From JAWXCH01 sp034440595 (lineage in GTDB: Bacteria; Planctomycetota; Planctomycetia; Pirellulales; JALHPA01): 9,817 bases of DNA. Every line of letters begins with the position of its first letter. Within the stretch, counting starts at the first letter, position 1. Both the position numbers and the translations under genes were made by a program. Where the stretch lies: contig JAWXCH010000300.1 in NCBI GenBank assembly GCA_034440595.1, positions 1 to 9,817 on the forward strand, written 5' to 3'. Positions 1 to 6,194 of this stretch are shown one piece after another. Below the pieces are notes generated by a model. That model had not been told where the DNA came from, did no database searches, and worked only from the letters and a program-made list of their open reading frames with translations.

Positions 1-98
1 GTAGATTTCACTGCGTAGATTTCACTGCGTAGATTTCACTGCGTAGATTTCACTGCGTAGATTTCACTGCGTAGATTTCACTGCGTAGATTTCACTGC
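1..98. repeat. 14-bp tandem repeat array, seven exact copies
   Basis: Seven perfect head-to-tail copies of GTAGATTTCACTGC are seen. The first copy begins at base 1, so the array probably continues to the left. The last copy is followed by GCTGTCAG, and the uvrB start codon lies 41 bp further on. Each unit contains TAG and the period is not a multiple of three, so every forward frame is closed and the array is non-coding. With so little room left, the uvrB promoter must overlap the array or lie beyond the window edge. Each unit carries TAGATT, which matches a -10 box at four of six positions, but no paired -35 is evident. Confidence 0.97.
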
Positions 99-139
99 GC
101 TGTCAGTCGACGATTCCTTTCCTTTCCGCCGAGAACTAC

Positions 140-2215
140 GTGCCCTTCGAACTGATTAGCCCTTTTCAACCGGCCGGCGACCAGCCGCATGCCATTGCCT
201 CGCTCATCGAAGGGCTGCGATCCGGTCGCCAGCATCAGGTTCTGATGGGGGTTACCGGTTCCGGCAAGACATTCACCATGGCCAACGTCATTCAGGCCAT
301 GCAGCGACCGACCCTGGTCCTCTCGCACAATAAGACCCTGGCGGCTCAGCTTTACAGCGAGTTTAAGGAGTTCTTCCCCAGAAACGCCGTCCACTACTTT
401 GTCAGCTACTACGATTATTATCAGCCCGAGGCGTATATCCCGCAGCGCGATATTTATATCGAAAAGGATTCGTCGATCAATCAGGAGATCGACCGACTCC
501 GGCTGGCCAGTACCAGCGCTTTGGTCAGCCGACGAGATGTGATCATCGTCGCTAGCGTTTCATGCATATATGGCTTGGGGTCGCCCGATGACTACAAGGC
601 CATGATGGTCGGCCTCCATCGCTCGCAGCAAATCGACCGCGACGAAGTCCTGCGCAAGTTGATCGATGTGCAGTATGAGCGCAACGACGTTGAATTTGCC
701 CGCGGCAAGTTTCGTGTCCGTGGCGACTGTGTCGAACTGTGGCCGTCGTACGAAGAATTTGCCTATCGGATCGAATTCTGGGGAGATGAGGTCGAGCAAC
801 TTTCGTACATCAATCCCACCAGTGGCGAGATCATTGCGCGGCAGGACCAGCTCTTTATCTATCCTGCAAAGCACTTCGTATTGCCAGAAAGCCGCATTGA
901 GGCTGCCGTTCAGTCGATCAAGCAGGAATTGGATGAACGGCTGGAACTGTTTCGCCAGCAAGGAAAGCTGCTCGAGGCGCAGCGCTTGAACGCGCGAACG
1001 CGATTTGATTTGGAAATGATGCAGGAAGTTGGCTACTGTCCGGGAGTCGAAAACTACAGCCGTCCGCTAAGCGGGCGTGCCCCAGGCTCCACCCCCGAAA
1101 CACTCTACAGCTTCTTTCCCAAAGATTTCTTGCTCTTCGTCGACGAGTCGCACGTCACATTGCCGCAGATCCGCGGCATGTATGCCGGCGACCTCAGCCG
1201 CAAGAGTACACTTGTGGAACACGGTTTTCGGCTCCCCAGCGCACTCGACAATCGACCACTGAAATACACCGAATGGGAATCCAAGGTCAACCAGGCGATC
1301 CACGTCTCGGCCACGCCCGGGCCGTATGAGCTGGAGAAAAGCGAAGGAGAGGTCATCGAGCAGGTCATTCGACCGACCGGGCTACTCGACCCAGTCATCG
1401 AGGTCATGCCTGCGCGTGGGCAAGTTCCCCACTTACTGGGCCAGATTCGCGAACGTGCCGAAGCGAAAGAACGTGTACTGGTGACCGCCTTGACCAAGCG
1501 CCTCGCCGAAGACCTCTCGTTCTACCTGACCGATCAAGGCGTTCGCTGCAAGTGGCTACACAGCGAATTGGACGCGTTTGAACGCGTCGAATTGCTACGA
1601 GATTTGCGCGAAGGACGGTTTGATTGCCTGGTTGGCGTGAACCTGCTGCGCGAAGGGCTGGACCTGCCCGAGGTTTCGATGGTCGCCATTCTGGACGCCG
1701 ATAAGGAAGGCTTCCTTAGAAACGAAACCTCGCTGATGCAGACCATCGGGCGTGCCGCACGAAACGTCAATGCCAAGGTCATCTTGTACGCGGATCGCGT
1801 GACCGATTCGATGCAACGCGCCATCGAAGAGACGCGCCGTCGCCGTGGCATTCAGGAAGAATACAACCGCGAGCACAACATCACGCCGGAAACCATCCGC
1901 AAGAGTATCCACCGCGGCATCGAGGCAGAAGCAGCCGCACATCAGCAAGCCAACGCCATTGTTGGGCGCACCGACGAGGTCCAATACGTCACCGATGAAT
2001 ATCTGGCAGAGCTGGAGGCCGAAATGTTCGCCGCCGCCGAGGCGCTGGAGTTCGAGCGTGCCGCAGGCATTCGCGATCGTATCGAAAAGGTACGCGATTC
2101 CATTGGCAAACCGGTCGATGAAGTCTCCACGCGCCCGGAAGGTAAAGGACGCCGCGGCCGCAAACGGGGAGGGGGCGGCAGCAGCCGCGTCCCGCATCCG
2201 AAGAAATCGGTGTAG
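140..2215 (+). CDS. uvrB: UvrABC excinuclease subunit B
   Basis: UvrB is the damage-verifying helicase-like subunit of cytoplasmic nucleotide excision repair. It is loaded onto DNA by UvrA and recruits UvrC for dual incision. The 691-residue product has the family's usual length and order: the N-terminal SPFQPAGDQP motif (residues 7-16), Walker A GVTGSGKT (37-44), the Tyr-rich beta-hairpin that clamps DNA (about 90-114), Walker B DESH (335-338), helicase motif VI QTIGRAARN (534-542), and a C-terminal UVR domain (about 620-655) that contacts UvrC. It ends in a basic Gly/Arg/Lys-rich tail (about 665-691). The start is GTG at 140; the frame is open only back to about 89 with no better start, and the protein begins where homologues do. 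The Shine-Dalgarno sequence is weak (GAGA, about 6 nt upstream). It stands alone, without uvrA or uvrC nearby, and no SOS box was recognised. Confidence 0.98.
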   Translation: MPFELISPFQPAGDQPHAIASLIEGLRSGRQHQVLMGVTGSGKTFTMANVIQAMQRPTLVLSHNKTLAAQLYSEFKEFFPRNAVHYFVSYYDYYQPEAYIPQRDIYIEKDSSINQEIDRLRLASTSALVSRRDVIIVASVSCIYGLGSPDDYKAMMVGLHRSQQIDRDEVLRKLIDVQYERNDVEFARGKFRVRGDCVELWPSYEEFAYRIEFWGDEVEQLSYINPTSGEIIARQDQLFIYPAKHFVLPESRIEAAVQSIKQELDERLELFRQQGKLLEAQRLNARTRFDLEMMQEVGYCPGVENYSRPLSGRAPGSTPETLYSFFPKDFLLFVDESHVTLPQIRGMYAGDLSRKSTLVEHGFRLPSALDNRPLKYTEWESKVNQAIHVSATPGPYELEKSEGEVIEQVIRPTGLLDPVIEVMPARGQVPHLLGQIRERAEAKERVLVTALTKRLAEDLSFYLTDQGVRCKWLHSELDAFERVELLRDLREGRFDCLVGVNLLREGLDLPEVSMVAILDADKEGFLRNETSLMQTIGRAARNVNAKVILYADRVTDSMQRAIEETRRRRGIQEEYNREHNITPETIRKSIHRGIEAEAAAHQQANAIVGRTDEVQYVTDEYLAELEAEMFAAAEALEFERAAGIRDRIEKVRDSIGKPVDEVSTRPEGKGRRGRKRGGGGSSRVPHPKKSV

Positions 2216-2326
2216 TGATTACGTAGCAGGCTTCAGTCGCCTTTCGCTCCGTCGAAAGTGTGTTTTGCAGTCATGCGTTTTCTCGTGTCCGCGCGCCACA
2301 GTGCAGACGACTCGGCACACGAATTT

Positions 2327-2374
2327 ACCTCTCCCGCTTGCGGGAGAGGTCGCGGTATCAGCCGCGGGTGAGGG
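2327..2374 (+). repeat. REP-like double-hairpin element, copy 1
   Basis: This element has an 11-bp perfect stem (ACCTCTCCCGC / GCGGGAGAGGT, 2-nt loop, 2327-2350). A second hairpin follows directly (CGCGG-TATCAG-CCGCG, 2351-2366), then a GGTGAGGG tail. The same architecture recurs in reverse orientation at 2459-2504. It begins 111 bp past the uvrB stop codon. No T-run follows the stem, so it is not a classic intrinsic terminator, though it may stabilise or end the uvrB transcript. Sequences of the CTCTCCC...GGGAGAGG...GGTGAGGG type are known as dispersed repeats in many bacteria; assigning this copy to such a family is my inference. Confidence 0.8.
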
Positions 2375-2458
2375 CCTGGCAGAAAGTTGCGCTGGAGAAC
2401 AGCAATTGAGTTCAGCGCGATTCGGTATTTCTACTTTCACATCTCAACTTTATCGCAT

Positions 2459-2504
2459 CCCCTCACCCGTCGCTGGGGCGACGACCTCTCCCATAGGGAG
2501 AGGT
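2459..2504 (-). repeat. REP-like double-hairpin element, copy 2 (inverted)
   Basis: Read on the - strand, this repeats copy 1: a 9-bp stem ACCTCTCCC / GGGAGAGGT with a 3-nt loop (2484-2504), then a perfect 6-bp hairpin CGTCGC / GCGACG with a 4-nt loop (2468-2483), then GGTGAGGGG. The bases of the second stem differ from copy 1 but still pair fully. On the - strand it begins 8 nt after the hydrolase stop codon, so it would form the first structure in that mRNA's 3' region. The copies lie 84 bp apart, giving an inverted pair like those called BIMEs or REPINs elsewhere. Confidence 0.8.
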
Positions 2505-2512
2505 GAAGAAAC

Positions 2513-3340
2513 CTACTTGGTCGATGCCTGAATCGCAAACTCCAGCACCGCCGTTGCGTCGGCGTAATTGGTGTTGTGGCCCCCGGCTTCACGATACAGC
2601 AGCAGTACATTTGGTTGCAATTTCTTGACCACTCCGGCCAGACGCCGCACACTGTCCGAGGGCACCAAGTCGTCCTTGCCACCGGCGGCAATCGCCAGCG
2701 GCATGCTGAACCGCTCGGGCCAGTACTCGGCGCTCCGCTTTTTGTATTCATCAGGGATTTGTGATTTAGAGCCGCCAAACGATTCGGCAATCGCATCTTG
2801 GAATTTCTCGTACTCCAGGTGATTGGCAGTCCGGTTCATCGAGGCCACCCCGGCAATCAGGTCTGGGTGCAGCGCGGCAAATGTTAGCGCGGCGGAACCA
2901 CCCATCGAAGCCCCGCAGATGAACACTTTGCCAATCTTGTACTGTTTCTTTAGATCGCCAATAATCTGCACCAGATCCGCCTCCGCCTTTGGTCCCATCC
3001 AAGATGTTGTCGCACGATAATCGGGCGAGACATATAGCATGCGGTGCTTTGCCGCCGCATCCCGTGCCGCCCTGCATTCGTAACGGTCGGCATTGGCAAA
3101 TTGAAACCGGTCGCTGCCGTGGCCGTGCAGTGCAATGAGGAGATCGGTCGGCATATCGGCCGCGATTTTCTCTGGCACGATCAACACGTAACGCTGCGTC
3201 GATCCATCCACATCCGCCTTAAAAGCAACATCCGACAGTCGCGGGTTCACTTCCGCGGCTAATATGGCTGGTGAGTGCGATAGTCCAATCAGTAGCAGGA
3301 CAGACAGCACGCAGGAGCGGATCAATCTGTTTACGATCAT
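2513..3340 (-). CDS. secreted alpha/beta-hydrolase (esterase/PHB-depolymerase-like)
   Basis: The 275-residue product begins with a Sec signal peptide: basic residues at 5 and 8, a hydrophobic core at about 10-20, and likely cleavage after Ala28 or Ala29. The mature part has the alpha/beta-hydrolase layout: oxyanion-hole motif HGHG (72-75), nucleophile elbow GASMGG with Ser145, the probable acid Asp223 or Asp224 in GGKDD, and His255 in AGGHN. This resembles LpqC/PHB-depolymerase-type and other prolyl-oligopeptidase-like esterases. The substrate cannot be read from sequence; an ester of a polymer or plant-type phenolic is possible. ATG at 3340 puts the signal peptide at the N terminus, but no clear Shine-Dalgarno sequence precedes it. 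The terminator at 3455-3490 separates it from the lipoprotein gene upstream, so it probably has its own promoter in 3341-3454. A TATCAT -10-like box occurs there, without a good -35. Confidence 0.88.
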   Translation of the reverse strand: MIVNRLIRSCVLSVLLLIGLSHSPAILAAEVNPRLSDVAFKADVDGSTQRYVLIVPEKIAADMPTDLLIALHGHGSDRFQFANADRYECRAARDAAAKHRMLYVSPDYRATTSWMGPKAEADLVQIIGDLKKQYKIGKVFICGASMGGSAALTFAALHPDLIAGVASMNRTANHLEYEKFQDAIAESFGGSKSQIPDEYKKRSAEYWPERFSMPLAIAAGGKDDLVPSDSVRRLAGVVKKLQPNVLLLYREAGGHNTNYADATAVLEFAIQASTK

Positions 3341-3454
3341 GGTGCTGAATCACAAGGCGGAGGCAGGGCAACGGACTGAGTCATTGCACTATGATAATCC
3401 ATACGGGGCGGCAATTGGAATATCGCGATTGTCCAACGGACACCCTCGGCGCAT

Positions 3455-3490
3455 AAAAAAAGAAGGACGTACCGCCTGGAACGTCCTTCT
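3455..3490 (-). terminator. intrinsic (Rho-independent) terminator of the small lipoprotein gene
   Basis: On the - strand this reads as a perfect 10-bp stem AGAAGGACGT / ACGTCCTTCT with a 10-nt loop, running directly into seven consecutive T residues. It lies 52 bp past the lipoprotein stop codon at 3543. On the + strand no T-run follows the stem, so it acts in one direction only. It insulates the hydrolase gene starting at 3340 from the lipoprotein transcript. Confidence 0.9.
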
Positions 3491-3542
3491 CTTGTACGAC
3501 ATTGCACGGCACCCCAATAGGTGTACCATGCTAGAGAACTTA

Positions 3543-3707
3543 CTACTTAGCGATCTCTTTAGTATGTTCGTCCGTGGTAGTGGTCGTGGTACCGTCTGGC
3601 TTTGTGGTTTCCGTGGTCGTCTTCTTGCCTTCTTCCTTCTTGTCGCAACCAATGCTCACAGGAGCAACAACGGCAACAGCCACCAGCAATGCAAAAAACT
3701 TTTTCAT
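3543..3707 (-). CDS. small predicted lipoprotein, 54 residues
   Basis: The frame encodes 54 residues from ATG at 3707 to TAG at 3543. It opens with MKKFF, a hydrophobic stretch of Ala/Val/Leu (residues 6-17), then the lipobox-like VSIGC with Cys21. Signal peptidase II would cleave before Cys21, leaving a lipid-anchored mature peptide of only 34 residues. That peptide is charged and Thr-rich: DKKEEGKK at 22-29, then TTTETT, a run of six Thr at 40-45, and a Lys-ending tail. It has no enzymatic motif; a small surface or periplasmic lipoprotein is the best description. A good ribosome site (GAAGGTG, 6-nt spacer) precedes the start and a strong terminator follows, so it is very likely a real monocistronic gene. 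The opposite-strand and shifted frames here are shadows. I do not recognise a named family. Confidence 0.85.
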   Translation of the reverse strand: MKKFFALLVAVAVVAPVSIGCDKKEEGKKTTTETTKPDGTTTTTTDEHTKEIAK

Positions 3708-3713
3708 CTTGAT

Positions 3714-3720
3714 CACCTTC
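3714..3720 (-). promoter_or_regulatory. ribosome binding site of the small lipoprotein gene
   Basis: On the - strand GAAGGTG lies six bases (ATCAAG) before the ATG at 3707. It is the best-spaced Shine-Dalgarno sequence in the left half of the window and supports translation of this short frame. Confidence 0.65.
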
Positions 3721-4257
3721 TAAAAGTAACCCTTGGTTTGAAATGCCCGCACCGAGGATTGCGGGACCCTTGTAGGTAATTCCACTTGATCGAAACCGCA
3801 TCTGCCCGACAGGGTAAACAAGTTTCCCACCTGGATTCGGTTTTTGCAAGTCACGATCAACTAGAATTCATTGACAAAATAAAGCACCCAGGGACCGTTG
3901 GGAAGTCCCTAAGTGCCGAAAATGTTGAGAATGGGGGATATTTTCCGTCTAGATTGTTAAGTTGTAACGGTGGTTGTGCCGGCATTCTGCCGCTGGAAAT
4001 CTTTGGATGAAAATTCTTTGGAACCGGCAAATCAGGCAGGTTGAAGCCCTCTTGCCGGATCGCTGGAAGTGGTTAACCGGCAGAGTTTACGGTCCTTGCC
4101 CGGCTTGACGAATGTAGACCGATTGCAAGGCCGCTTGCGTCACAATCCGTCGATTCGCGTTAAACGTTGAATCGAACAATCGCCGATGCGAAGTATGCGG
4201 CAGGTCGTTGAAACCTGCTGGCGAAATGCAGTACTTGCAGACGACCGAACCCCGATT

Positions 4258-4262
4258 GGGAG
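4258..4262 (+). promoter_or_regulatory. ribosome binding site deciding the start at 4271
   Basis: GGGAG lies eight bases before the ATG at 4271. It favours that start over a TTG at 4208 in the same frame, which would put 21 unrelated residues ahead of the signal peptide. Confidence 0.55.
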
Positions 4263-4270
4263 CGATAAAG

Positions 4271-4660
4271 ATGAAGCGGTTGATCCTGGCCCTGGTGGCA
4301 ATCCCTTGCTTGTCCGTTCCGGTCTGGTCGCAAAGTCCTACCGAAAACCCCGATAAGATCAAAATCGCGACCAACGAAGTCAACGCCACGCCGGAAATGT
4401 GGTTCTACGAGCAAGAGCGTCGGCGCTACGAGGATCCCCAGGCCGCCGTTCGTGAGGTCGCACAGCAGCGATCGGCCCAACGTCGCGCCAGAATCGCCGC
4501 CATGAAGTGGTACGGCATGTCGAATTCGCGCCCGATTGCCAGCCCAGACCCAGTCCACGGCACCTATTCGCCGCGCTGGGTCTCCGGTGGATTCAATCCG
4601 TCGCTCTGGCAAGGGCCATCCGGCAGTGTCGCCATTGTGAACGGCCCGGTGGCTCGCTAG
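4271..4660 (+). CDS. secreted protein of unknown function with a GMSNSRP motif
   Basis: Starting at ATG 4271, the product has 129 residues. A Sec signal peptide is clear: MKRLI, a hydrophobic core to about residue 17, and likely cleavage after Ser20 (PVWS|Q). A charged, probably helical Arg/Glu/Gln-rich section follows (about 41-77), with WFYEQERRR at 44-52. The C-terminal part is rich in Gly, Pro, Ser and Trp: KWYGMSNSRP (79-88), GTYSPRW (97-103), GGFNPSLW (106-113). My impression is that similar WYGMSNSRP...YSP.W patterns occur in secreted proteins of unknown function in other planctomycetes; this is recalled, not verified. There are no cysteines after the signal peptide and no catalytic motif. 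It may be a cell-surface or matrix component. Its stop codon lies 17 bp from the convergent DUF1501 stop codon, with no hairpin between. Confidence 0.8.
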   Translation: MKRLILALVAIPCLSVPVWSQSPTENPDKIKIATNEVNATPEMWFYEQERRRYEDPQAAVREVAQQRSAQRRARIAAMKWYGMSNSRPIASPDPVHGTYSPRWVSGGFNPSLWQGPSGSVAIVNGPVAR

Positions 4661-4677
4661 TGCATTGTGGCGTGGGC

Positions 4678-6138
4678 TTAGCTGAGTATCCCGCGGACGA
4701 CCTTGGCTTCTTCCACCCCGGTCAGCTTCATATCAAGACCTTGGTAGCGGTACGAGAACCGCTTGTGGTCGATACCTAACTGGTGCAGCATGGTCGCGTG
4801 CATGTCGCGAACGTGCACCGGGTTCTCGACCGAGTGGTAGCCCAGTTCATCCGTGTTGCCATACGAGATGCCCGGCTGGATGCCGCCGCCGGCCATCCAC
4901 ATGCTGAAACCTTTGATATGGTGGTCACGGCCGGGCTGTTCCCCCTTACCCTGGACCATTGGCGTGCGGCCGAATTCCCCACCCCAGATCACCAGCGTAT
5001 CTTCCAGCATCCCTTGCTGCTTCAGATCGGCAATCAAGGCGTACGACGCCTGATCGGTGTAGTGCGCACATCGCTCAATATCGCGCGCCAAGTTGCCGTG
5101 GTGATCCCAACCGCGGTGATACAGGTGAATGAACCGCACGCCGCGCTGCGCCAGTCGCCGGGCCAGCAGGCAGTTTGAAGCAAACGAGCCATCTCCGGGC
5201 GTTGCGCCGTACAGCTTCAAAACATGTTCAGGCTCGCCAGATATGTCCATCAGATCGGGCACCGAGGTCTGCATCCGAAACGCCGTCTCAAACGCCGCAA
5301 TGCGAGTATCCACTTCTGGTTCAGTCCCCATCGGGTTTCGCAACCGATCCAGCTCTTGGATTGCTGAGACGGTCGCCTGCTGAAGCTGCTGCGGCACACC
5401 CGCCGGGCTGCGCACATAATGGACCGGTTCGCCGGTGGAGTTGAATTCAACTCCTTGAAAACGGCTCGGCAAGAAGCCAGAACTCCACTGCCGCGAGGCG
5501 ATCGGCTGATCGTTGTTCCGGCCGCCAATACTGGTTAGCACGACAAAGCCCGGCAGATTGTCGGTCTCTGCCCCCAGGCCGTAATTGATCCAGGCCCCCA
5601 TCGAGGGACGCCCGCTGATGGCGGTTCCGGCGTTCATAAACGTATGCGCCGGATCGTGGTTGATCTGCTCGGTGACCATCGATTTGACGATGCAGATGTC
5701 GTCGGCCATTTTGTGGTGCCAGGGCATCAAATCCGACATCCACTGCCCGTTCTGGCCATGCTGCTTGAAGCCGACCATTGGCCGATGTGCCTTGAGCACC
5801 TGTCCCTGCAATTGCGCAATCGGTTGCCCTTTGGTAAACGACTCCGGCATTGGCTGGTCGTGTAGATCGATCAGCTTCTGCTTGAAATCGAACGTCTCAA
5901 GGTGCGACGGTCCACCGGCCATGCACAGAAAAATGACCCGCTTCGCCTTCGCCGCAAAGTGCGGAAGGCCGGGAATTCCGCGCGCAGGCTCTACTGCGGC
6001 GCGCAAAGGAGTCGCGCCGCGCCCTAGCAATGTCGAAAGTGCCAGCGAACCTAGCCCGACACCCGCCTGCGACAGGAACGTCCGGCGTTGAATTGTTCGC
6101 ACAAAATCTTGCGCTGCACGGTCGTGTGATTGATACAC
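4678..6138 (-). CDS. DUF1501 family protein, Tat-exported
   Basis: The 486-residue product is a typical full-length DUF1501 protein. This family, abundant in Planctomycetes, belongs to the alkaline phosphatase/sulfatase-like fold superfamily. A Tat signal is seen: RRTFL at 18-22, then a Gly/Leu/Ala-rich core at about 24-39, suggesting export after cytoplasmic folding. Candidate metal-binding or active-site motifs are GGPSHLETFD (75-84), WDHHG (344-348), GEFGRTP (387-393) and GRDHH (403-407). It ends with the characteristic YQGLD...LTGVE (465-476). The start is GTG at 6138, supported by a good ribosome site. The DUF1549/DUF1553 gene lies upstream on the same strand with a 56-bp gap and no terminator between, so co-transcription is likely. 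The reaction is unknown; a hydrolase acting on phosphate or sulfate esters is a fold-based guess. Annotators often call these proteins hypothetical or sulfatase-like. Confidence 0.95.
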   Translation of the reverse strand: MYQSHDRAAQDFVRTIQRRTFLSQAGVGLGSLALSTLLGRGATPLRAAVEPARGIPGLPHFAAKAKRVIFLCMAGGPSHLETFDFKQKLIDLHDQPMPESFTKGQPIAQLQGQVLKAHRPMVGFKQHGQNGQWMSDLMPWHHKMADDICIVKSMVTEQINHDPAHTFMNAGTAISGRPSMGAWINYGLGAETDNLPGFVVLTSIGGRNNDQPIASRQWSSGFLPSRFQGVEFNSTGEPVHYVRSPAGVPQQLQQATVSAIQELDRLRNPMGTEPEVDTRIAAFETAFRMQTSVPDLMDISGEPEHVLKLYGATPGDGSFASNCLLARRLAQRGVRFIHLYHRGWDHHGNLARDIERCAHYTDQASYALIADLKQQGMLEDTLVIWGGEFGRTPMVQGKGEQPGRDHHIKGFSMWMAGGGIQPGISYGNTDELGYHSVENPVHVRDMHATMLHQLGIDHKRFSYRYQGLDMKLTGVEEAKVVRGILS

Positions 6139-6143
6139 CGGTA

Positions 6144-6149
6144 TTCCTC
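6144..6149 (-). promoter_or_regulatory. ribosome binding site deciding the GTG start of the DUF1501 gene
   Basis: On the - strand GAGGAA lies five bases (TACCG) before the GTG at 6138. This spacing supports the GTG start, which also places the twin-arginine motif near the N terminus. Confidence 0.65.
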
Positions 6150-6194
6150 GACTTTGCTAGTTTCAGTGCAATGTTAAAGCACAATGCAGTGGTG

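Larger units (their letters stand above)
3708..4270. other. gene-poor divergent intergenic region with several small hairpins
   Basis: This stretch separates the lipoprotein (leftward) from the 129-residue secreted protein (rightward) and should hold both promoters. No convincing gene or standard -35/-10 pair was found. It contains: stem CCCGCA/TGCGGG (3746-3765) flanked by 7-bp direct repeats ACCCTTG at 3729-3735 and 3766-3772; stem AGGGAC/GTCCCT (3890-3910); CGGCA/TGCCG (3980-3992); direct repeat TCTTTGGA at 4000-4007 and 4015-4022; stem CCGGCAA/TTGCCGG (4024-4058); and stem GCAGGT/ACCTGC (4200-4218). None has a T-run typical of a terminator. Some may be operators, leader structures or parts of a small RNA, which cannot be decided here. 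Confidence 0.5.

Noticed and set aside
1..98. Tandem array as a CRISPR
   Set aside because: The 14-bp units are directly adjacent with no spacers, and no cas genes are present.
3264..3779. A 171-codon + strand frame
   Set aside because: It runs antisense through the hydrolase start, the terminator and the lipoprotein gene, whose signals are far stronger.
3559..3849. A 96-codon - strand frame rich in Cys and His
   Set aside because: It overlaps the lipoprotein gene in a shifted frame; the Cys/His content comes from reading the Val/Ala signal peptide and Thr codons out of phase.
3870..3900. TTGACA on the + strand as a -35 promoter element
   Set aside because: No acceptable -10 hexamer occurs 16-18 bases downstream, and the nearest + strand gene starts about 400 bp away.
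4007..4108. A 33-codon frame (MKILWNRQIR...) in the intergenic region
   Set aside because: It reads somewhat protein-like but has no good ribosome site, signal or recognisable motif and overlaps the hairpins at 4024-4058; chance is the simpler explanation.
4208..4270. N-terminal extension of the 129-residue protein from TTG at 4208
   Set aside because: It would place 21 extra residues before a clear signal peptide, and the ATG at 4271 has a GGGAG site at suitable spacing.
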